A stretch of DNA of 64,000 bases from Actinoplanes sichuanensis (GTDB lineage: Bacteria; Actinomycetota; Actinomycetes; Mycobacteriales; Micromonosporaceae). Shown piece after piece: positions 19,172 to 29,147 of this stretch. The notes under the pieces are model-generated. The model had not been told where the DNA came from. It searched no databases and was given only the letters and a program-made list of their open reading frames with translations. The stretch lies in the NCBI RefSeq assembly GCF_033097365.1, contig NZ_AP028461.1, positions 11,435,501 through 11,499,500 on the forward strand, given 5' to 3'. The translations under genes were made by a program, and so were the position numbers. Positions within the stretch are counted from its first letter, which is position 1. Every line of letters begins with the position of its first letter.

Positions 19172-21964
19172 ATGGGATCCGCACGCCTGGTCGCCAGGGT
19201 GGCCGAAGTGGCCACCCTGGACCGGCTGCGCGCGGAGGCGTCCACCGGGTCCGGCGCGGTGGTGCTGATCATCGGCGAGGCCGGTATCGGTAAGACGGCG
19301 GTGGTCGAGGAGTTCGTGTCCCGGGCGACCGCGGCCCGCGCCGTCGTGTTGACCGGCCGCGCCGACCCGGACGAGGGGGCACCCGCGTTCTGGCCGTGGC
19401 TGCGCCTGCTCGACTGCGGGCTGCCCGGACTCGGACCGCAGACTCTCGTCACCGGTGACACCGGCGAGCCACCGGCGGTCGCCCGGTTCCGTGCCGTCCG
19501 CGCCACGGTCGCCGCGTTACGCACCGCCGCGCTTCGGTGGAGTGCCCGCCGCTGTCCCGACGGCCTCGAACCGGCGGTGTGTGCTCCACCGGCCGGGAGT
19601 GACGGCGGGCTGATTCTCGTCCTGGAGGACATGCACTGGGCCGACCCCGCCTCGCTGGCCCTGCTGACCACCCTGGCCCGGGAGATCAGCGACATCCCGA
19701 TGCTCGTCGTGGTGACCGCTCGCGCCCTCGACATCGACCTGGCCGGCCCGGTGCCGCTGGTCCTGCAGCCCTGGGACCGGGCGGCCGTCGCGAGCTACCT
19801 GACGCTGCACGCCGGTGGCCCGGTACACCCCACCTGGCCGCCGCTGGTGCACCGGCTCGGCGGCGGCAACCCGCTCTACACCCGGGAGCTGGCGAGGTTG
19901 GTGCCCGTACCGCGGGAATCGGCAATCGATCTTGATCTGCCCGACGGTCTGTTGCGTCTCGCCGGCCGTCGCACCGCGGCCCTCACCCCGGCCTGCCGCG
20001 AGTTGCTCGGCCTGGCCGCCGCTCTCGGCCCGGACGTCGACGCCGTCCTCTTGACCGACCTCACCGCCGCCGATCCGGGCCGTCCGGCCGATGCCTGCGT
20101 GGAGTCGCTGCTGGCCGAGGCGATCGGGGCCGGGGTGCTCGCCGAGGATCCGTGGGCGCCGGCCCGGCTGCGGTTCGTGCACGAACTGATCCGGGAGGCG
20201 TGTTACGCGCGGCTGAGCCGGGCCGAGCGGATCGGCGCCCACCGCCGGATCGCCGACGTCCTGTGCGCGTCGGGCGCGCGTTCCGAGGAGACCGCCCGGC
20301 ACCGGGTGCGGTCCGCGGTCGACGAGATGTCCCGACAGGCCGCCCGCGAAGCCTGCGAGGCCGCAGCGGCCGAGGCGACCCGTCGGCTCGACCACCACGC
20401 CGCCGCCACCTGGCTCGGCCAGGCCCTCGATCTGCTGCCGGGCGACCCGTGGCTACGCCTGGCCCGGGCCGAAGCGGCCTGCCGTGACGGACGCCTCGCC
20501 CTCGCCGTCGCCGACTGCTCCGCCGTCCTCGACACCGCCGAGAGCGACGGTGATCCGCGACTCGCCACGGCCGCGGCCCTGGTCGTGCGCGGCCACGGCG
20601 GACAGGTCGCTCCCGCGGCCCTGCGCCTCTGCGAACGCGCCCTGGCCCTGTCGCCGTCGGGCGATCCGGACGCCGCCCACGCCGAACTGCTAGCGCACTA
20701 TGCGTATCTGCTGGTGGAGACCAGGGATCATGCGCGGGCCGAGGTGGTCAGCCGGCAGGCGATGGATCTGGCCGAGCAGATCGGCGACCCGGGTGCGCTC
20801 GCCGCCGCGGTGCACGCGCGCCACGAGGTGCTGGACCCCTACGCGGCGACCGAAGAGGTGCTCGATCTGGCCCGGCGCAGCCGTGACCTGGCGGTCGCCT
20901 CCGGGCGGGCCGACGCCGAACTGTGGGGCCGGCTGTGGCGACTCGACGGGCTGCTCACTCTCGGTGACCTGGCATCCTTCGATGCCGAGGTGTCCGGGCT
21001 GGCCGTGCTGACCGAGCGGATCGGCCGGCCGGTCGCCCGCTGGCATCTGCTGCGGGCGCGGGCCGCCCGGCGTTTCCTCGGCGGTCGGCTCGTCGCCGCC
21101 CGAGAGGCCGCCGACGAGGCGTTCGCGCTGGCCGGGACGTTCGAGGAGCAGCCGATGCGGGAGTTGCATTCGGCGTTCGTCGGTTCGCTGGCGCCGTTCA
21201 CGGGTGAGCTGCCCGACTGGCCGGGTGACCTGCGTGAGGCGGCGGCCCGGTACGGTGCCGAGCCGATCGCGGCGGCCAACATCGGCCGGCTGGCGGTGCT
21301 CGCCGGGGACCGGGAGACCGCCGCCGACTGTGTCCGCCTGTTCCGCACGATGATGCCGGATCTGCCGCCGGACAGTCGGCAGTTGTTCGTGGTGCTGAGC
21401 GCGGCCGAGGTGGCGGCCTGGACCGGCGACGTCGATCTGGCCGCCGACGGCTACCTACGGTTGCTGCCGTTCGCGAACCGGTTCCTCAACATGACCACCG
21501 CCTGCTACGGGGTGCTGGCCCGCCCGCTCGGCACGATCGCCGCCGCGATCGGCGACCGGGCGGCCGCGGAGCGGCACTTCACCGACGCGATCACCCTGGA
21601 GCGGGACGCCGGTGCCGCGCCTTTCGCCGCACTCGCTTTTCTGGCGTACGCCCGGAGCGTCCACGAAACGGACACGCACCGTAGTCGAACCCTGGCCGGG
21701 AAGGCGCTCGCCATCGCCCGCCGCCTGAACCTGCCCGCGATCGCCGCCGAGGCCGCCACCCTGTCCCGCGACGACCTGACCGCCCGGGAACGGGAGATCG
21801 CCGTGCTGGCCGCCGAGGGCCTGGCCAATCGGGCGATCGCGGCCCGGCTGCACATCTCCGAACGAACCGTGGAGACCCACGTCCGCAACACCCTGGCCAA
21901 GCTGGGCGTCACCAACCGCACCCAGCTGGCGGCCCGCCTCCGAGACGGCCATCATCAGCCCTGA
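19172..21964 (+). CDS. Large ATP-binding LuxR (LAL/MalT-like) transcriptional regulator
   Basis: The product has 930 residues from ATG 19172. An N-terminal AAA/STAND ATPase has Walker [10 protein letters not shown] (about residues 34-42) and Walker [15 protein letters not shown] long helical-repeat (TPR-like) middle section runs from about 400 to 840. A C-terminal LuxR HTH reads [16 protein letters not shown] and [23 protein letters not shown] regulators usually activate pathway genes after sensing a ligand with the helical part. Here no biosynthetic cluster is adjacent, so the target is unknown. A repeat array and terminator follow the stop. Confidence 0.9.
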   Translation: MGSARLVARVAEVATLDRLRAEASTGSGAVVLIIGEAGIGKTAVVEEFVSRATAARAVVLTGRADPDEGAPAFWPWLRLLDCGLPGLGPQTLVTGDTGEPPAVARFRAVRATVAALRTAALRWSARRCPDGLEPAVCAPPAGSDGGLILVLEDMHWADPASLALLTTLAREISDIPMLVVVTARALDIDLAGPVPLVLQPWDRAAVASYLTLHAGGPVHPTWPPLVHRLGGGNPLYTRELARLVPVPRESAIDLDLPDGLLRLAGRRTAALTPACRELLGLAAALGPDVDAVLLTDLTAADPGRPADACVESLLAEAIGAGVLAEDPWAPARLRFVHELIREACYARLSRAERIGAHRRIADVLCASGARSEETARHRVRSAVDEMSRQAAREACEAAAAEATRRLDHHAAATWLGQALDLLPGDPWLRLARAEAACRDGRLALAVADCSAVLDTAESDGDPRLATAAALVVRGHGGQVAPAALRLCERALALSPSGDPDAAHAELLAHYAYLLVETRDHARAEVVSRQAMDLAEQIGDPGALAAAVHARHEVLDPYAATEEVLDLARRSRDLAVASGRADAELWGRLWRLDGLLTLGDLASFDAEVSGLAVLTERIGRPVARWHLLRARAARRFLGGRLVAAREAADEAFALAGTFEEQPMRELHSAFVGSLAPFTGELPDWPGDLREAAARYGAEPIAAANIGRLAVLAGDRETAADCVRLFRTMMPDLPPDSRQLFVVLSAAEVAAWTGDVDLAADGYLRLLPFANRFLNMTTACYGVLARPLGTIAAAIGDRAAAERHFTDAITLERDAGAAPFAALAFLAYARSVHETDTHRSRTLAGKALAIARRLNLPAIAAEAATLSRDDLTAREREIAVLAAEGLANRAIAARLHISERTVETHVRNTLAKLGVTNRTQLAARLRDGHHQP

Positions 21965-21980
21965 TGAGGTCCTGCGTGCA

Positions 21981-22060
21981 GGGCGCGCGGCCGGACGGGG
22001 TCTCAGGAGGGCGCGCGGCCGGACGGGGTCTCTGGGAGGGCGCGCGGCTGGGCGGGGTGA
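21981..22060. repeat. 28-bp tandem repeat, about three copies
   Basis: Copies begin with GGGCGCGCGGCCGGACGGGG at 21981 and 22009, and a shorter diverged one starts at 22038. The array starts 17 bp after the LuxR regulator stop and ends just before the terminator shared with the helicase gene. Confidence 0.75.
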
Positions 22061-22066
22061 AACGGC

Positions 22067-22097
22067 GACCGCCGGCCGTTGGAGACGGCCGGCGGTC
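22067..22097. terminator. Bidirectional terminator between regulator and helicase genes
   Basis: A perfect 13-bp stem (GACCGCCGGCCGT / ACGGCCGGCGGTC) with loop TGGAG lies between two convergent genes, so it can serve both. Confidence 0.72.
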
Positions 22098-22121
22098 GGT
22101 GGTGCGATCAGTGATTGGCGG

Positions 22122-23777
22122 TCAACGGCCGCCGCGACGGCCTCCGCCGCGAGCCGAGAAAGCGGCCGCACCCGCCCCGGCCGAGGTGGAACGCGGCGTG
22201 GCCGAGGTGCCGGAACGCGAGGCCGAGGTACCGGAACGGGTGGACGCCGCGGCGGTCCGTGGTGCGGCGGCACGCGTGCCGTTGCCGGCCGGAGTGGTGC
22301 GCTGCTGCGGCGTACCGGAGCGATGGTCCGAACCGGAACCACGGCCCTGGCCGGAGCCGGACGCGGACGTCCGCCGACGAGAACCCTGCCCGTTGTCGGC
22401 GGGTTTGGCCGCGGCGCGCTGCCGGTTCTGACCGGCGGCCGGTGTCGCGGGCGCCGCGGTGGCCGCCGTGGCGCCGTCCGCAGTGGAGCGACCGCGCCCA
22501 CGACGTGGACGACGGGAGCGAGACCGCCCGGCCGAACCGGTGCCGTCCTCGGGCGACGCCGGCCGTGACTGCGTGGCCGGTGTCGACGGCGCGGCCGGGG
22601 GAGCCGGTGCCACGAAGGTCCGCTCACCCGGCGCCAACTCGGCCAGCAGCGCGTCGCCGGGCCGGGTGCGGGTGGTGACCGGGCGGATGCCGGCCTTGCG
22701 GGCCAGATCGCGTACATCGGCCTGCTGCTCGTCGGTCATCAGCGTGATCACCGTGCCGCGGTTGCCGGCCCGCGCGGTCCGGCCGGAGCGGTGCAGGTAG
22801 GCCTTGTGCTCGACCGGCGGGTCGGCGTGGATGACCAGGCTCACGTCGTCGACGTGGATGCCGCGGGCCGCGATGTCGGTGGCGACGAGCGTGCCCGCGG
22901 AGCCGTCGGAGAACGCCGACAGGTTGCGGTTACGCGCGTTCTGCGCCAGGTTGCCGTGCAGCTCGACGGCCGGGACCCCGGCCGCGTTGAGCTGACGGGT
23001 CAGCACCTTGGCACGCCGCTTGGTGCGGGTGAACACCACCGTCCGCCCGGGCGCCGCGAGCAGTTCGACGAGGATGCCGAACCGGTCGTCGTCACGCACG
23101 TGCAGCACGTGGTGGTCCATCTCGATCGGTGCCTGGGCGGCCGAGTCGACGTGGTGGGTGACCGGGCGGCGCATGAATTTCTGCACCAGCACGTCGACCC
23201 CGTTGTCCAGGGTGGCCGAGAAGAGCAGCCGCTGACCGCCGGCCGGGGTCTGCGACATCAGCCGCCGCACCACCGGCAGGAAGCCCAGGTCGGCCATGTG
23301 GTCGGCCTCGTCGAGAACGGTCACCTCGACCGCGTCGAGGGAGGCGTGGCCGCCACGGATGTGGTCGTCGAGCCGGCCGGGGCAGGCCACCAGCACGTCG
23401 ACGCCCGCTTTCAGCGCCTTGATCTGCGGGTTGGGCCCGACACCGCCGAAGACCACGAGGGTACGCAGGCCGGCCGCGTCGGCCAGGGGGCGCAGCGTCG
23501 CCTCGATCTGGGTGGCCAGCTCCCGGGTGGGCGCAAGGATGAGCGCCCGGGGACGGCCGGGTTGAGGTTTGCGGGCCGCGGCGGTGAGCCGGGCCACGAG
23601 CGGGATCACGAAGGCGTACGTCTTGCCGGAACCGGTACGCCCCCGACCCAGCACATCCCGGCCGGCCAAGGTGTCGGGAAGGGTGGCCGTCTGGATGGGG
23701 AACGGGGTGGTGATCCCGAGCCGGTCGAGCGCCGTGTTGAGGACGGCGGGCACGCCGAGCTCGGTGAAGGAAGTCAT
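22122..23777 (-). CDS. DEAD-box ATP-dependent RNA helicase
   Basis: The product has 551 residues from ATG 23777; a GGAG lies 11 nt upstream and the longer frame has no good start. The Q-motif region (FTELGVPAVLNTALDRLGITTPFPIQ), motif I GRTGSGKT, DEAD in VTVLDEADHMADLG, motif III SAT, and motif VI HRSGRTARAG are all intact. From about residue 390 the protein becomes a disordered tail rich in Arg, Gly, Ser, Thr and Ala, typical of RhlE-like helicases and used for RNA contact. Likely roles are rRNA maturation, mRNA turnover or cold adaptation. Confidence 0.93.
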   Translation of the reverse strand: MTSFTELGVPAVLNTALDRLGITTPFPIQTATLPDTLAGRDVLGRGRTGSGKTYAFVIPLVARLTAAARKPQPGRPRALILAPTRELATQIEATLRPLADAAGLRTLVVFGGVGPNPQIKALKAGVDVLVACPGRLDDHIRGGHASLDAVEVTVLDEADHMADLGFLPVVRRLMSQTPAGGQRLLFSATLDNGVDVLVQKFMRRPVTHHVDSAAQAPIEMDHHVLHVRDDDRFGILVELLAAPGRTVVFTRTKRRAKVLTRQLNAAGVPAVELHGNLAQNARNRNLSAFSDGSAGTLVATDIAARGIHVDDVSLVIHADPPVEHKAYLHRSGRTARAGNRGTVITLMTDEQQADVRDLARKAGIRPVTTRTRPGDALLAELAPGERTFVAPAPPAAPSTPATQSRPASPEDGTGSAGRSRSRRPRRGRGRSTADGATAATAAPATPAAGQNRQRAAAKPADNGQGSRRRTSASGSGQGRGSGSDHRSGTPQQRTTPAGNGTRAAAPRTAAASTRSGTSASRSGTSATPRSTSAGAGAAAFSARGGGRRGGR

Positions 23778-23939
23778 GAAGATGGAAACTCCGAGTGGTC
23801 GATTACTGATCATTCTAGCTCGGCACCCTCTGCAACCGCTTCGCACCCGAAGGCGAACCGGTCCGCACTCAGCGCGCCCCATCTTTCTCCTCAGCGCCGG
23901 ACATCCCCCCTGACCGGCCGGTACCTGAGGAGACCCCCG

Positions 23940-24794
23940 ATGAGTGTTGAGACACCTGCGATCGAGCGGCGTGGCGAGGACATCGTCCGGGCGAACATGC
24001 CGCTCGTCGGGCACCTGGTCCGCGAGATGCTGGCCCGGGTTCCCTCGCACGTGAACCGGGACGATCTGCTGTCCGCCGGTTATGCCGCGCTGGTGGCGGC
24101 GGCCCGCGGATTCGACCCCGAGCGCGGTGTGCCGTTCCCGCGGTTCGCGGCGGCCCGGGTCCGCGGCGCGCTGCTGGACGAGCTACGTGGTCTGGACTGG
24201 GCCAGCCGCTCGGTACGGCAGCGGGCCCGACGTACCGACTCGGCCCGTGAGGAGCTGATGGCCGAGCTGGGCCGGACCCCGACCGTGCAGGAGGTGGCCG
24301 ACAAGCTCGGCTGCAGTGTCGAGGACATCGAGCACGGCGAGGGCGACGTGCACCGCGCGACGGTCTTCAGCCTGCAGGGCTTCGCCACCGCGACCGCCGA
24401 CGACATCGTCACCGAGCCGGGTCTCGGCCCGGAGGACATGCTGCTGCGCCGGGAGCGGTTCGGCTACCTGCGGCACGCGGTCGACGCGCTGCCCGAGCGG
24501 CTGCGGGTAGTGGTGGAGGGCTACTTCTACGCCGAGCGGCCGATGGCCCAGATCGCCGCCGAACTCGGTGTCAGCGAGTCCCGGGTGTCGCAGTTGCGAG
24601 CCGAGGCGCTGTTGCTGCTCCGGGACGGGTTGAACACCCACCTGGACCCGGCCCTGGCGGCGGAGAACCCGCCCAAGGAGGGCTGTGTGGCCCGGCGGCG
24701 GGCCGCGTACTACGACAAGATCGCCAGCCGGGGCACGCTGCGGACCCGGTTGGCGCTGACCGGCCCGGACGGCCTGCCGGTGGTGGCCGCCTAG
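23940..24794 (+). CDS. FliA/WhiG-family RNA polymerase sigma factor
   Basis: The product has 284 residues. ATG 23940 follows TGAGGAGA. Region 2 is seen in ANMPLVGHLVREMLARVPSHVNRDDLLSAGYAALVAAARGFDP and RFAAARVRGALLDELRGLDWASRSVR. Region 3 is seen in GRTPTVQEVADKLG, and region 4 in LPERLRVVVEGYFYAERPMAQIAAELGVSESRVSQLRAEAL. The absence of region 1 and this order match the FliA/WhiG group. Such factors drive flagellar or sporulation genes, which fits an actinomycete with motile spores. A close paralogue lies at 29148-30071. The C-terminal tail (ARRRAAYYDKIAS) is also shared with the paralogue. Confidence 0.92.
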   Translation: MSVETPAIERRGEDIVRANMPLVGHLVREMLARVPSHVNRDDLLSAGYAALVAAARGFDPERGVPFPRFAAARVRGALLDELRGLDWASRSVRQRARRTDSAREELMAELGRTPTVQEVADKLGCSVEDIEHGEGDVHRATVFSLQGFATATADDIVTEPGLGPEDMLLRRERFGYLRHAVDALPERLRVVVEGYFYAERPMAQIAAELGVSESRVSQLRAEALLLLRDGLNTHLDPALAAENPPKEGCVARRRAAYYDKIASRGTLRTRLALTGPDGLPVVAA

Positions 24795-24809
24795 ACATCG
24801 CGGGAGAGC

Positions 24810-24838
24810 GGGGCCCGCCGCGGTTCGCGGCGGGCCCC
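24810..24838. terminator. Strong bidirectional terminator
   Basis: A 13-bp perfect stem (GGGGCCCGCCGCG / CGCGGCGGGCCCC) with a 3-nt loop lies between the convergent sigma-factor and lipoprotein genes. Confidence 0.8.
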
Positions 24839-24844
24839 CGAAAC

Positions 24845-25375
24845 TCATGAGTTGGCGCAGGTGCCGGCCTTCTTCTGGGCGGCGATCGCCTTGGTGGCGC
24901 CCATCTTGTAGAGGCTCAGGCCCTCCTTGGCCGGCTCCAGTTTCCAGGCGTCCTGCTCGTAGACCATGGTGTACGACTGGGCCGCGACCAACTGCTTCGC
25001 GATCACCACGGCCTTGTCGGCGCCCTCCATCCGGGCGCTGGTCAGCTGGATCGCCAGGCCCTTGCGGGAGCAGGCGGTGTTCAGCTTGACGTAGTCGTCC
25101 TTGGTGATCGCCTTCTTGCCGGCCGCCGTGTACATGTCCCAGGCGCCGGCGAAGTCGCCGCCGCTGAACCTGTCGAACACGGTCTGCGCGGCGGCCTTGG
25201 CCCCGTCCAGCGTCTTCGGCTGGGGACCGGCGGCCTGCCGGCCCTGGACCGCGGCGGCGGCGTTGCCGGCCGGCTCCGGGTTCTCCTCCTCGGTGCAGGC
25301 GGCGACGGTGAGAGTGGTGGCCGCGGCGAGGGCCACGGCACCCAGGCGCAGGAGCTTCGGGTGGCTGTTGTCCAT
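24845..25375 (-). CDS. Lipoprotein with an NTF2-like domain
   Basis: The product has 176 residues from ATG 25375. The signal peptide LRLGAVALAAATTLTVAAC ends in lipobox VAAC, so the protein is anchored outside the membrane. After a Pro/Ala linker, residues about 55-170 (AAAQTVFDRFSGGDFAGAWDMYTAAGKKAITKDDYVKL...) resemble DUF4878/NTF2-like exported domains of actinobacteria. The exact role is unknown. Confidence 0.75.
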   Translation of the reverse strand: MDNSHPKLLRLGAVALAAATTLTVAACTEEENPEPAGNAAAAVQGRQAAGPQPKTLDGAKAAAQTVFDRFSGGDFAGAWDMYTAAGKKAITKDDYVKLNTACSRKGLAIQLTSARMEGADKAVVIAKQLVAAQSYTMVYEQDAWKLEPAKEGLSLYKMGATKAIAAQKKAGTCANS

Positions 25376-25487
25376 GTCCCGGTTAATGACGGCCGCCCAT
25401 CGGGCGTAACGGCCCCGGCGTGTCGATGACGGGTTCCGGACACTTGCGCCCCAGCCCGTAACCCGCCGCGCCTCGGCTATTCTGGTC

Positions 25488-25540
25488 GTTTGCCGAATGC
25501 TCTACGGGCAAACAAAAAGGCAACCATAGGAATGGTTGCC
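25488..25540 (+). promoter_or_regulatory. AT-richer leader of helD with two inverted repeats
   Basis: GTTTGCC (25488-25494) pairs with GGCAAAC (25507-25513) across 12 nt. GGCAACCA (25519-25526) pairs with TGGTTGCC (25533-25540) across TAGGAA. Both stems are perfect and share a GGCAA core. The stretch is visibly richer in A/T than its surroundings. It could be tandem operators or leader-RNA hairpins 35 nt before the helD start. Confidence 0.45.
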
Positions 25541-25574
25541 GAACGCCGGAATGATACCACAAAAAGGGGCGACT

Positions 25575-27857
25575 TTGTCAAGCTCAAGCGCCGACATCGA
25601 GTCTGAGCAGGCGTACTTGACCACGCTCTACCAGCGCCTGGATCAATTGCGTGAGCAGGCCGACAACCGGCTGCGCGCGATCCTCCTGGAGGCGGGCGGC
25701 ACTCCACAGGGCCGCACCCAGCGGGAAGCCACCCGCGCCCACTATGCCGAACAACTGGCGCAGTTCAATTCCGTCGAGAACGGCCTCTGTTTCGGGCGAC
25801 TCGACTTCTCCGCGGACAGTCCGCGCTATATCGGGCGGCTCGGCCTCTTCGCCGAGGATCGCGACGCCGGTCCGCTCCTGGTGGACTGGCGGGCCCCCGC
25901 CGCCCGGCCGTTCTACCTGGCCACCGCCGTGCACCCGGAGGGGGTCACCCGCCGCCGACACCTGCGCACCCGCGGCCGGGTCCTCACCGGCATCGACGAC
26001 GAGACCCTCGACATCGAGGCCGGCGACGGCACCGGGCGGGAGGATGTGACAGGCGAGGCGGCGCTGCTCTCCGCGCTGACCGCCAACCGGACCGGCCGGA
26101 TGCGCGACATCGTCGAGACCATCCAGGCCGAACAGGACGAGGTGATCCGCTCCGGGCTGCCCGGTGTCCTCGTCGTCCAGGGCGGTCCGGGCACCGGCAA
26201 GACCGCGGTCGCCCTGCACCGGGCGGCCTATCTGCTCTACACCTACCGCGAACAGCTGACCCGCAGCGGTGTGCTGATCCTCGGGCCGAACACCACCTTC
26301 CTGCGCTACATCTCGCAGGTGCTGCCCGGCCTCGCCGAGACCGGTGTGCTGCTGGCCACCCTCGGCGACATGTTCCCCGGCGTCCGCGCGCACGCCGCCG
26401 AGTCACCGGCGGTCGCCGCGATCAAGGGCGGCACCGACATGCTCGACGCCCTGGAGAACGCGGTCGCCGACCGGCAGACCCTGCCCGACGACTTCGTCGA
26501 GGTCGACCACGACGGCTACCCGCTGCGCATCGAACGTGAGGTGCTGCTCGCCGCCCGGACCGCGGCCCGCCGCTCCGGACGCCCGCACAACGTCGCCCGG
26601 CAGATCTTCGTCACCGAGGCCATCCACCAGCTCTCCCAGCAGATCGCCGAGCGGATCGGCGCCGACCCGCTCGGCGGCGACAACCTGCTCTCCGAGGCCG
26701 ACCTCGCCGAGACCCGCCGCGAACTACGCGAAGACGTCGACGTCCAGCTGGCCCTCTTCGACTTCTGGCCGGTCCTCACCCCGCGTCAGGTGCTGCGCGA
26801 TCTGCTCAGCGACGCCGACCGGCTGGAGTCGGCCGGGCTGCCGGCCGAACTGCTGCGCGCCCGGTCGGCCGGCTGGACCCCGGCCGACGTCCCGCTTCTC
26901 GACGAACTCGCCGAACTCCTCGGCGTCGACGACACCCTCAAGGTCCGCGAACAACAACGGCAGAGAAAGGCCGCCATCGAGTACGCGGAAGGCGTCCTCG
27001 AAATCGTCGAAGGCTCCCGGTCGCTCGACTTCGAGGACGAGGGCGCCGAGAAGGACGAGATCCTGTCCGCTCTCGACGTCGTCGACGCGGGCGCGTTCGT
27101 CGAGCGCCACGAGGTGATCGACACCCGCACCGCCGCCGAACGGGCCGCCGCCGACCGGACCTGGGTCTTCGGTCACGTCATCGTGGACGAGGCGCAGGAA
27201 CTGTCCCCGATGGCCTGGCGCCTGCTCATGCGTCGCTGCCCGAGCCGCTCGGTCACTGCCGTCGGTGACGTCGCCCAGACCTCCGAACTGGCCGGCACCA
27301 ACAGCTGGGAGCAGGTCTTCGAGCCCTATGTCGCACAGCGCTGGCGGATCGTCGAGCTCAGCGTCAACTACCGGACCCCGGCCGAGGTGATGGCGGTCGC
27401 GGCCGACGTGCTCGCCGCGGTCGATCCCGCGCTGCGGCCGCCGCGGTCGGTGCGGTCCGCCGGCGTCACCCCATGGGCGCGGCGGGTGCCGGCCGACACC
27501 CTTTCCGAAGACCTGATCGCTGCGGTACGGAAGGAGGCCGCCCTCATCGAGGAGGGCCGTCTCGGCATCCTGGTGCCGGAGCGGCTGGAGGAGTCGCTCG
27601 GCGCCGACCTGGTCGCCGCGGTTCCCGGCGCGGCCATCGGCGAGCAGCCCGACCTGCTCAACCACGTGGCGCTGATGACCGTTCGCCAGGCGAAGGGGCT
27701 GGAGTTCGACTCGGTGCTGGTGGTCGCCCCCGACGAGATCATCGCCGAGTCGCCCCGCGGACTGTCCGACCTCTATGTGGCGGTCACCCGGGCCACCCGC
27801 CGCCTCGGTGTCCTGCACACCACCGATCTCCCGAAGGTCCTGGCCTCCCTGGCCTGA
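25575..27857 (+). CDS. helD: HelD-type RNA polymerase recycling ATPase
   Basis: The product has 760 residues. I place the start at TTG 25575, giving SSSSADIESEQAYL, because AGGGG lies 5 nt upstream and this matches the usual N-terminus; ATG 25551 is the alternative. An N-terminal coiled coil (residues 5-65) leads into GLCFGRLDF and PLLVDWRAPAARPFYLAT, diagnostic of HelD. Walker A is GGPGTGKTA, UvrD-like motif II is VIVDEAQELSPMAW, and the late motifs are LSVNYRTPAEVM and LMTVRQAKGLEFDSVLVV. HelD binds stalled RNA polymerase and strips it from nucleic acid. Some family members confer rifampicin tolerance. Confidence 0.92.
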   Translation: MSSSSADIESEQAYLTTLYQRLDQLREQADNRLRAILLEAGGTPQGRTQREATRAHYAEQLAQFNSVENGLCFGRLDFSADSPRYIGRLGLFAEDRDAGPLLVDWRAPAARPFYLATAVHPEGVTRRRHLRTRGRVLTGIDDETLDIEAGDGTGREDVTGEAALLSALTANRTGRMRDIVETIQAEQDEVIRSGLPGVLVVQGGPGTGKTAVALHRAAYLLYTYREQLTRSGVLILGPNTTFLRYISQVLPGLAETGVLLATLGDMFPGVRAHAAESPAVAAIKGGTDMLDALENAVADRQTLPDDFVEVDHDGYPLRIEREVLLAARTAARRSGRPHNVARQIFVTEAIHQLSQQIAERIGADPLGGDNLLSEADLAETRRELREDVDVQLALFDFWPVLTPRQVLRDLLSDADRLESAGLPAELLRARSAGWTPADVPLLDELAELLGVDDTLKVREQQRQRKAAIEYAEGVLEIVEGSRSLDFEDEGAEKDEILSALDVVDAGAFVERHEVIDTRTAAERAAADRTWVFGHVIVDEAQELSPMAWRLLMRRCPSRSVTAVGDVAQTSELAGTNSWEQVFEPYVAQRWRIVELSVNYRTPAEVMAVAADVLAAVDPALRPPRSVRSAGVTPWARRVPADTLSEDLIAAVRKEAALIEEGRLGILVPERLEESLGADLVAAVPGAAIGEQPDLLNHVALMTVRQAKGLEFDSVLVVAPDEIIAESPRGLSDLYVAVTRATRRLGVLHTTDLPKVLASLA

Positions 27858-27907
27858 CCACCACCCGAGGTGGTGGCCTGTACCGCGGACCGCCGCACAG
27901 GCCACCA
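27858..27907 (+). terminator. Terminator hairpins of helD
   Basis: CCACCACC-CGA-GGTGGTGG (27858-27876) starts directly after the stop. TGGTGGCCTGT (27871-27881) can instead pair with ACAGGCCACCA (27897-27907), giving two alternative stems. A diverged 44-bp duplication (27918-28004) follows, before the next gene. Confidence 0.6.
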
Positions 27908-27917
27908 CACGGATCGC

Positions 27918-28004
27918 GGCGTCGTTCCGCTTCGCGCCCTCACTCCTCGCGCCCGGTTGATGGCGTTGTTCCGCTTCGTGCCCCCACCTCCTCGCGTCCG
28001 GTTG
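27918..28004. repeat. Two diverged copies of a 44-bp repeat
   Basis: The copies start GGCGTCGTTCCGCTTCG and GGCGTTGTTCCGCTTCG, at 27918 and 27962. They fill the intergenic space between helD and the GNAT gene. Confidence 0.6.
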
Positions 28005-28050
28005 CGGCGGGGCTGACCGGTTTGTCGGTATTGCGAATTAGAGTGGCCGG

Positions 28051-28974
28051 GTGGCTGAATTCAGAGTGTCGGCGGCCAGTGCTGACGACGTGCGCGTGAT
28101 CGCCGGGTGGGCGGTGGCCGAAGGCTGGAATCCGGGCGACGGTGACGAGAGCGCCTTCTACCCGACGGACCCGGGCGGGTTCCTCGTCGGGCGGCTGGAC
28201 GGGCGACCGATCACCTCGATCTCCGCGATCCGGTATGGAACCGGGCACGGGTTTATCGGGCTTTATCTGACGGTTCCGGAGTTCCGGGGGCGCGGGTTCG
28301 GGTACCGGACCTGGCAGGCCGGCATGGAGCGGCTCGCCGGACGCGACATCGGGCTCGACGGAGTGGTCGCCCAGCAGGACAACTACCGCAGGTCAGGCTT
28401 TCAGGCGGCCTGGACCACCACCCGCTACCAGGGTGTCCTCGGTGGGCTGCGCCGGGACTCCGGCATCGAGGTGACCGATGCGCGCAGCGTCGGGTTCGGT
28501 GATCTGGCCGCCTACGATCGGCGGTTCTTCCCGGCCGAGCGGGACGCCTTCCTCGCCCTGTGGATCACTCTGCCCGGGCGGCGGGCCGTGGTCGCGCGGC
28601 GAGGCGGGACGATCGTCGGGTTCGCGGCCCGTCGACCGGCCGGTGACGTGGACCGGATCGGGCCGCTCTTCGCCGACTCGCCGGAGATCGCCGAGACACT
28701 GCTGGCCGCCTTGACTGTGCCCGGCGGTGTCCGGCCGAGCGGCGCGGAACTCATCGGCGGCGGCACCGCCCTGCTCGGCGGCGGTGTGGTGCCCGCAGCC
28801 GGGGACGACGTTCCGGTCATGATCGACGTGCCGGCTGATCATCAGATGGCCAATCGACTGGCCGAACGGGCCGGACTCAAAGCGACCTGGGACACGGCAC
28901 GGATGTACACCGGCGGCGTCCCGCAGATCGACCGCCCGGGCATCTACGCGGTCACCTCCCTCGAACTCGGCTGA
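28051..28974 (+). CDS. GNAT-family N-acetyltransferase, two-domain
   Basis: The product has 307 residues from GTG 28051. The first GNAT domain carries the acetyl-CoA loop LTVPEFRGRGFGYRTWQAGM and VVAQQDNYRRSGF. A second, degenerate GNAT-like half (about 155-307, with QMANRLAERAGLKATWDTARMYTG) lacks a clear acetyl-CoA loop, as in other double-domain members. The substrate is unknown. Confidence 0.88.
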   Translation: MAEFRVSAASADDVRVIAGWAVAEGWNPGDGDESAFYPTDPGGFLVGRLDGRPITSISAIRYGTGHGFIGLYLTVPEFRGRGFGYRTWQAGMERLAGRDIGLDGVVAQQDNYRRSGFQAAWTTTRYQGVLGGLRRDSGIEVTDARSVGFGDLAAYDRRFFPAERDAFLALWITLPGRRAVVARRGGTIVGFAARRPAGDVDRIGPLFADSPEIAETLLAALTVPGGVRPSGAELIGGGTALLGGGVVPAAGDDVPVMIDVPADHQMANRLAERAGLKATWDTARMYTGGVPQIDRPGIYAVTSLELG

Positions 28975-29102
28975 CCCCGGCCCGGCCGTCGGCCATGGGG
29001 GTGAGTGCCTTCCGCCTTCACCGCGGGACGGGGCGATGCCTCATGTCGGGTGGGGGCGCGTGGCCGTACCGCCGGAGGGGTTTGATCTTGGGGAAGGGGA
29101 AC

Positions 29103-29130
29103 GGGCTCGGCGTCCGGAGACGCCGAGCCC
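29103..29130 (-). terminator. Terminator of the second FliA/WhiG sigma gene
   Basis: A perfect 12-bp stem (GGGCTCGGCGTC / GACGCCGAGCCC) with loop CGGA lies 18 bp past the stop. Confidence 0.8.
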
Positions 29131-29147
29131 ATTCGATGTCGGATATG

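Noticed and set aside
28994..29102. Small plus-strand ORF before the sigma-gene terminator
   Set aside because: It runs into the terminator and the sigma gene on the other strand with no coding texture of its own.
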